DNA from: a bacterium
GTDB taxonomy: Bacteria > Patescibacteriota > Gracilibacteria > JAUYGZ01 > DAOVYC01
Direction: 5' to 3'
DNA length: 9,523 nt
NCBI GenBank assembly: GCA_030635805.1
Contig: DAOVYC010000012.1
Location: forward strand, 1 to 9,523
The first letter of the stretch is position 1. Each line of letters starts with the position of its first letter. Made by a program: the position numbers and the translations under genes. Below are positions 6,173 to 9,523 of the stretch, one piece after another. The notes under the pieces were generated by a model that saw only the letters and a program-made list of their open reading frames with translations, did not search any database and had not been told where the DNA came from.

Positions 6173-7645
6173 TTAATTAATTATATTTAGTTCTTTTAGT
6201 GTTTTTGTTGTCACTACCCTCAGCAACAAAATAAACATTCCATAAGTTATCCCCCCTATCCCCACCACCAGGAATATATTTAAATGAGCGAGAGGGAAAA
6301 TAATCAATCCCATCAAAACTCCCGCAAAAACAATCCGGAAAAACTTAGACACCTGGATCGGAATTGAAATAATTTTTTTTGATTCCCTGAAGGTGAGAAT
6401 CAGAACCAGCGCCTGAGAGATTATAGTGGCCACCCCGGCTCCGCAAAATCCATACTTGGGTATGAGTATCAAATTTAATACAACGTTAAAAATAACAACG
6501 GTTAAATTGATTACCAATAATTTTTTCTGTTTATCCACCGCCACCAAAACATAAGCAAATAAATGTCCTACAAATGAAAAAAGAAGCGTCACCAAAATTA
6601 ACTGAAAGGCGAGATCAGAACCCAAAAACCCCGTGCCGGCATTACTCAAAAACTCATCATTCATAATAAGACGGACGAACGGACGCGCCAAAATCATCCC
6701 TCCAACCACTATCGGTACCGCGCACATAAAAAGAAAATTAAAAGAATGAGCGATAATTTTCTGAGCCTTTTCTTTATTATCCCTCAGTCTTTTCGTCATC
6801 ACCGGCAACACACAATTCATAAAATAAATGGGGACAATAGCGACCAATTCCAAAACCGAAGCGGGATAACCATAAATAGCTATCTCACTTTTATCTCGCA
6901 AAAAAGAAAGAAGAAGAATATCAACCTTAAGATAAATAGTGCTTAAAATAATTGCCAATCCATAAGGAAGAGCCTTGAAAAATATTTCTTTCCAATAATC
7001 AAAATTAAAACGCGGACGAAACGGTACAATTTTATAAGTGTAAAAATAGGTAATCAAAAACACAAACCCGTTCCCAAACACCCCGGCAAGCAAGAGGTGA
7101 TAAAAAGCGTAGGGGAGAGTGGAAAAATTTATCACCACCCAAACGATATACCCCGCCATAATAATCTTCCCCAAAAGCAGAGCAATCGTCGGGAAAATCA
7201 TTTTCAATTTTTCCTGCAAGACACTTGTTATCGTACTCGCCAACATTGTAAAGGCGGTGGTAACCGCCGCGATTGAAACTCCCACCTTGACCGCTATCGA
7301 ATAATTCGGGTCTCCGATCAAAAACACCACCCCCGTGGCCAAAAGCATTGCTATGGAAATAGACACTATGCGCATGCCAAAAATATTCCCCAAAACATAA
7401 TCGGTCTTCTTTTTTGCGTATGCAAATTCTCGTACCGCGATAGTAAACAAACCAAAATCAGCAATAATTCCAAAAAAAGCCAGATACGTATAAATCAATT
7501 TATAGTCCGCGGAAACCCCCTTGAACAAAGGGAATGTTTCCAGTGAGGTGATATATTTAATAATAATTACCGACAGCACCGCGGTGGCCAATTTGCCCGC
7601 CGTCTGTACCGCCGTGTTCGAAAGTATTTTTCTTGCTACCGACAT
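6173..7645 (-). CDS. Oligosaccharide flippase / polysaccharide biosynthesis protein (MOP superfamily, Wzx-like)
   Basis: The 490-residue product is almost entirely membrane-spanning, with about 12-14 helices, the length and character of Wzx/MurJ/MATE-type (MOP) lipid-linked sugar flippases. Family-like features are the N-terminal ILSNTAVQTAGKLATA (7-22), the second-half start ALPYGLAIILSTIYLKVDILLLSFL (225-249), and NLILIPKYGFCGAGVATIISQ (391-411), which matches the conserved N-x3-IP-x-G-x-x-GAG pattern before a late helix. The role would be moving undecaprenyl- or similar lipid-linked glycans across the cytoplasmic membrane for surface polysaccharide or glycoprotein. No glycosyltransferases or ligase are adjacent, so the substrate cannot be named. 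MurJ is possible but the sequence looks more like the broad flippase group. ATG 7645 lies directly against the heptamer array at 7647-7681 and has no Shine-Dalgarno sequence. The stop region contains an 18-bp AT-only palindrome (6168-6185). Confidence 0.9.
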   Translation of the reverse strand: MSVARKILSNTAVQTAGKLATAVLSVIIIKYITSLETFPLFKGVSADYKLIYTYLAFFGIIADFGLFTIAVREFAYAKKKTDYVLGNIFGMRIVSISIAMLLATGVVFLIGDPNYSIAVKVGVSIAAVTTAFTMLASTITSVLQEKLKMIFPTIALLLGKIIMAGYIVWVVINFSTLPYAFYHLLLAGVFGNGFVFLITYFYTYKIVPFRPRFNFDYWKEIFFKALPYGLAIILSTIYLKVDILLLSFLRDKSEIAIYGYPASVLELVAIVPIYFMNCVLPVMTKRLRDNKEKAQKIIAHSFNFLFMCAVPIVVGGMILARPFVRLIMNDEFLSNAGTGFLGSDLAFQLILVTLLFSFVGHLFAYVLVAVDKQKKLLVINLTVVIFNVVLNLILIPKYGFCGAGVATIISQALVLILTFRESKKIISIPIQVSKFFRIVFAGVLMGLIIFPLAHLNIFLVVGIGGITYGMFILLLRVVTTKTLKELNIIN

Positions 7646-7646
7646 T

Positions 7647-7681
7647 AACTATTATCTATTAATTATTATTTATTACTTATT
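7647..7681. repeat. Heptanucleotide array directly upstream of the flippase gene
   Basis: Five consecutive units fit ANYTATT on the plus strand, e.g. AACTATT (7647-7653) and ACTTATT (7675-7681). Only two of the seven positions vary. The array starts one base from the flippase start codon and runs into the 30-nt twin-hairpin element at 7682. The words AACTATT and ACTTATT also occur at the recR end (3601-3614) in the same strand orientation. Confidence 0.8.
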
Positions 7682-7711
7682 CCCGCCGGAGGCGGGTCTG
7701 CCTCTGGCAGA
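7682..7711. repeat. Twin-hairpin element, intergenic copy
   Basis: This 30-nt copy has the same layout as the palindrome in recR: CCCGCC-GGA-GGCGGG (7682-7696) followed by TCTGCC-TCT-GGCAGA (7697-7711). Each half is a perfect 6-bp hairpin with a 3-nt loop. Relative to recR, changes occur on both sides of each stem so that pairing is kept, while pairing between the two halves is partly lost. The flanks after the element are also similar (AACTAGAAAC here, AGCTACAAGC in recR). Confidence 0.8.
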
Positions 7712-7858
7712 AACTAGAAACATCCGTTCCAACTCACCCTGGCTCGCTTCGCTCGCCTTCCCTCTCTTTATAAGAGAGGGGACTTAGCTAACCGGAAGAA
7801 CTAGTTTTCATCCGTTCCAATTCGTGCAGATTCGTTAGATCCGTGTTCCTATTGTAGC
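7712..7858. other. Gene-free repeat-rich spacer between fmt and the flippase gene
   Basis: The full gene-free stretch is 7646-7953 and no gene is supported in it. Between the flanking arrays, 7712-7858 holds the following. CTCGCTTCGCTCG at 7743-7755 is identical to 2796-2808. A perfect 9-bp hairpin, CCCTCTCTT-TAT-AAGAGAGGG, lies at 7760-7780 and has no adjacent T-run. CATCCGTTCCAA(C/T)TC is repeated at 7721-7735 and 7809-7823. About four units of a 10-nt repeat of the form AT(C/T)CGT follow at 7810-7848, and CCTATTGTAGCCC lies at 7848-7860, repeated at 7899-7911. All of it lies downstream of fmt and upstream of the flippase gene. Confidence 0.65.
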
Positions 7859-7942
7859 CCTGTTCCCTGTTTTAAGTTTCATGTTTCATGTTTTGTGTCC
7901 TATTGTAGCCCGTAGCCCTAATCTTGTAATCTTATAATTTTC
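7859..7942. repeat. Drifting heptanucleotide array downstream of fmt
   Basis: Twelve successive 7-nt units can be read in one register. Neighbours are alike but the sequence drifts along the array: CCTGTTC then CCTGTTT, CATGTTT twice (7880-7893), GCCCGTA then GCCCTAA, and finally AT-rich units containing TATAAT (7933-7938). It ends 11 nt from the fmt stop codon. Only the first half is convincing by itself; the drift is an interpretation. Confidence 0.6.
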
Positions 7943-7953
7943 CAATAACTTCC

Positions 7954-8871
7954 CTAATTCCCCAGAACCTCTCCCACCAAATTTCTCCCCTTCAAAAACT
8001 CTCCAATCTCCATCACCTTTCCCCCCTCCAACTGAACTTCCTCCAAAACTAAAGCACTATGTTCTCCACACGCCACCAAAACATCATCATCTTTTTTATA
8101 CACCACCCCATATTCCGCCTGATGTTCATCTTCAATCTCCGAAACCTTCAACAGCTTTAACCTCTTTCCCCCCAAAAACGTAAAAACACCCGGCCAGGGC
8201 GTAAACGCCCGCCACATATTAAATATATCCCGTGCAGGGTTACCCCAATTTATTTCACCATCCGCTCGGCTTATCTTGCGACAATAACTCACGTCTTCCT
8301 CACCCTGAGGAAGCGGACGAATAGCTTCATAATCCTCAATCGCTTTTATCAACACGCTTGCTCCAGCCTCTGCCAATCTTTCATAAAGCGACTTATAAGT
8401 GTCTTCCTTGTTTATCTTCACTTCCTGCTGGAGAAACACATCCCCCGCGTCCATCTTTTTCACCATCCTCATTACCGAAATTCCCGTTATCTCATCTCCG
8501 CTCAAAAGCGCCTCCTGTATCGGCGAAGCTCCTCGGTATTTTGGGAGCAATGATCCATGTACATTAAGCGCGTCTTTTTTCGCCAACTTCAAAATTCTTT
8601 CCGGAATCATTTGCCCATACGAAGCGGTTATCAAGAAATCAAATTCCGGCGGATTATCCCAAAAAGGATCATCCTCAATTTTTTCCGGCTGTGAGCATTG
8701 CAGGCTTAATTTCTCACACAACCCCCTTACCGGCGTTGCTTTCATCTCCTGCTTCCTTCCTGTCGGCTTATCCGGCTGAGAAAAAACATGTAAAACATCA
8801 TGCTCTTTTACCAACGCCATAAGCGAATAAATCGAAAAATCAGACGTACCGGCGAAAACAACTGTTGCCAT
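7954..8871 (-). CDS. fmt: Methionyl-tRNA formyltransferase
   Basis: Fmt transfers a formyl group from 10-formyl-THF to initiator Met-tRNA. Starting at the ATG at 8871 the product has 305 residues (E. coli has 315) and begins MATVVFAGTSDFSIYSL, as the family does. A GTG at 8904 would add 11 residues that do not fit. The catalytic triad is N103, H105 and D141, equivalent to E. coli N106/H108/D144, within NVHGSLLPKYRGASPIQ (103-119) and MDAGD (140-144). QPDKPTGRKQEMKATPVR (32-49) and the C-terminal tRNA-binding domain, with WRAFTPWPGVFT (220-231), are also present. GGGAGGA lies 15 nt upstream of the ATG, too far for a usual ribosome-binding site. A weak -10, TAGAAT (8895-8900, minus strand), would make a leader of about 20 nt. 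def, the usual partner gene, is not in the window. Confidence 0.97.
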   Translation of the reverse strand: MATVVFAGTSDFSIYSLMALVKEHDVLHVFSQPDKPTGRKQEMKATPVRGLCEKLSLQCSQPEKIEDDPFWDNPPEFDFLITASYGQMIPERILKLAKKDALNVHGSLLPKYRGASPIQEALLSGDEITGISVMRMVKKMDAGDVFLQQEVKINKEDTYKSLYERLAEAGASVLIKAIEDYEAIRPLPQGEEDVSYCRKISRADGEINWGNPARDIFNMWRAFTPWPGVFTFLGGKRLKLLKVSEIEDEHQAEYGVVYKKDDDVLVACGEHSALVLEEVQLEGGKVMEIGEFLKGRNLVGEVLGN

Positions 8872-8937
8872 AAATACTGCGTTAAATCCTCCCGATTCTA
8901 CCACAAAACCTCCGAGACCCCCAAAACCCCAGACCTA

Positions 8938-8966
8938 TTGTAACCCTCACCAAAATATGTTATAAT
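8938..8966 (+). promoter_or_regulatory. Promoter for the gene at 8998
   Basis: TTGTAA (8938-8943, 4 of 6 to the -35 consensus) is separated by 17 bp from TATAAT (8961-8966), which is preceded by TG to form an extended -10. This is the best promoter in the window. The start site would be near 8973, giving a leader of about 25 nt rich in AATT and without a Shine-Dalgarno sequence. The -35 overlaps the intergenic word CCTATTGTAACCC (8934-8946). Confidence 0.65.
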
Positions 8967-8997
8967 TGTATGATTTAATTAATTAATCAACCTAAAA

Positions 8998-9348
8998 ATG
9001 CCAAAAAATAATACAGCAACCGAATTACTGCCGGATCAGGAAACAAAACTTCTCCCCTCAAAAGAGGGCAAAGAAAAAAATCCCGAAGAAATTGATGAAA
9101 TAAAAGGGGATATCAAAAAAGAAATTTCAGAAGTTCTGGGTGATACGGAGCCGCGATTAAAGCCTATAGGGGGCGGTCCAATAGAAAACCCATTCACTCC
9201 CGATGGGGCAATCCCATACAACGAAGAGGACCTTAAAGATATCCAATATACGGATGAAGATGTAGAAGCATCGAAAAAAGAAGGGCTGCCAAAAAATCTA
9301 AGACCCATGAAAGAAGATAAACCGGTCAAAAAAGAAGACACCGCTTAA
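8998..9348 (+). CDS. Small charged, probably disordered protein (hypothetical)
   Basis: The 116-residue product has no signal peptide, no membrane segment and no cysteine. It is rich in Glu, Lys, Asp and Pro. Residues 29-47 (PEEIDEIKGDIKKEISEVL) could form one amphipathic helix; most of the remainder, including PIGGGPIENPFTPDGAIPYNEED (57-79), looks disordered. I recognise no family or active site. Support for a real gene is the strong promoter, the ATG placed about 25 nt after the predicted transcript start, codon-like composition throughout, and a possible terminator just after the TAA. It is divergent from fmt. The segment LLPSKEGKEK comes from a CCCTC-AAAA-GAGGG inverted repeat (9055-9068), a repeat-like word that may have entered the gene. 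Confidence 0.7.
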   Translation: MPKNNTATELLPDQETKLLPSKEGKEKNPEEIDEIKGDIKKEISEVLGDTEPRLKPIGGGPIENPFTPDGAIPYNEEDLKDIQYTDEDVEASKKEGLPKNLRPMKEDKPVKKEDTA

Positions 9349-9386
9349 AAAACCGACTCGCTTTCTGCGACCCCTTGATGGTTTTT
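9348..9386 (+). terminator. Possible intrinsic terminator
   Basis: AAAAACC (9348-9354) pairs with GGTTTTT (9380-9386), and a small TCGC/GCGA stem can form inside the 25-nt loop. The right arm ends in five T residues. It directly follows the TAA of the 116-residue protein. The stem has only two GC pairs and a large loop, so it is weak. Confidence 0.35.
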
Positions 9387-9508
9387 AAGAGTGTTCAAAA
9401 AATGGTAGATACAAGGCGGAACATGGATTTTGACCGCAGTGTACACAAAGTACCTGAGGATTAAAATCCAGGTTTCAACGCGGTAGATGCCGTTTTTTCA
9501 ACACTCTT
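9387..9508. mobile_element. 122-bp inverted-repeat element (MITE-like or structured RNA)
   Basis: The ends, AAGAGTGTTCAAAAAA (9387-9402) and TTTTTTCAACACTCTT (9493-9508), are inverted repeats with one mismatch in 16. The pairing continues inward with TGGTA/TGCCG. Nested inside are GCG/CGC (9416-9418 with 9479-9481), GGATTTT/AAAATCC (9425-9431 with 9463-9469) and an apical CAG-T-GTAC/GTAC-CTG hairpin (9437-9456) with loop ACAAA. The whole element could fold as one long imperfect hairpin. There is no open reading frame and no clear target duplication. From memory, intergenic elements with a GACCGCAG...GTAC...GAGGATTAAAA core occur in Proteobacteria, but I cannot verify this here. Confidence 0.65.
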
Positions 9509-9523
9509 CTAGTAGCGTGCGAA

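Noticed and set aside
7760..7780. 9-bp hairpin as an intrinsic terminator for fmt
   Set aside because: It has no T-run on either strand and lies about 170 bp from the fmt stop codon.
7521..7787. 88-residue frame with PPEAGLPLAETRN and PLFIREGT
   Set aside because: It begins antisense to the flippase gene and then translates the heptamer array, twin hairpin and 9-bp hairpin; the peptides are repeat readings, not a protein.
8399..8779. 126-residue frame antisense to fmt
   Set aside because: Shadow of a clearly conserved gene; no promoter or family resemblance.

Overview
The window (about 42% GC by eye) looks like part of a chromosome from an uncultivated bacterium of the Patescibacteria / Candidate Phyla Radiation type, most like Parcubacteria. 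This is an inference. It rests on streamlined housekeeping genes (dnaK, nrdR, recR, yebC, fmt), almost no Shine-Dalgarno sequences before the start codons, a PKD/7TM membrane protein and a short VIT-like protein of kinds I associate with these genomes, and very repetitive intergenic DNA. All ten genes stop with TAA (six) or TAG (four). None stops with TGA and none contains in-frame TGA, so the standard code fits and there is no sign of UGA recoding.

Layout. 1-1422: the C-terminal two thirds of dnaK (+), entering from the left edge and broken by an in-frame TAA at 199-201. 1504-1824: a small lipoprotein with a twin CX3C cysteine pattern (+). 1860-2333: a VIT/CCC1-like metal transporter (+). 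2330-2767: nrdR (-), convergent with the transporter and sharing a CTAG that stops both. 2968-3609: recR (+), carrying a 51-bp in-frame insertion with a 30-bp perfect palindrome. 3696-4448: yebC (+). 4449-4629: an AT-rich spacer with three 11-bp-spaced DnaA-box-like sites. 4630-6165: a PKD-domain protein with a C-terminal 7TM region (+). 6173-7645: a MOP-type lipid-linked glycan flippase (-). 7646-7953: a gene-free, repeat-filled spacer. 7954-8871: fmt (-). 8998-9348: a small, charged, probably disordered protein with a good promoter (+). 9349-9523: a possible terminator, then a 122-bp inverted-repeat element that could form one long nested hairpin.

The genes do not form one pathway. They cover protein folding (DnaK), translation initiation and elongation (Fmt, YebC), dNTP-synthesis control (NrdR), recombinational repair (RecR) and the cell surface (lipoprotein, PKD-7TM protein, flippase, VIT-like transporter).

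The most unusual content is intergenic. Most spacers contain degenerate tandem arrays with a clear 7-nt period (1825-1859, 2918-2959, 3601-3695, 7647-7681, 7859-7942), plus a related 15-bp repeat at 1426-1460. Four of them run up to, or within 9 nt of, a start codon. Two are joined to a 30-nt twin-hairpin element. One copy of that element lies between genes (7682-7711). The other is embedded, with heptamer flanks, inside the recR reading frame. Differences between the two copies are compensated within each small hairpin, which suggests selection on, or mechanistic maintenance of, that structure. This array-plus-hairpin system is the best candidate here for something undescribed.
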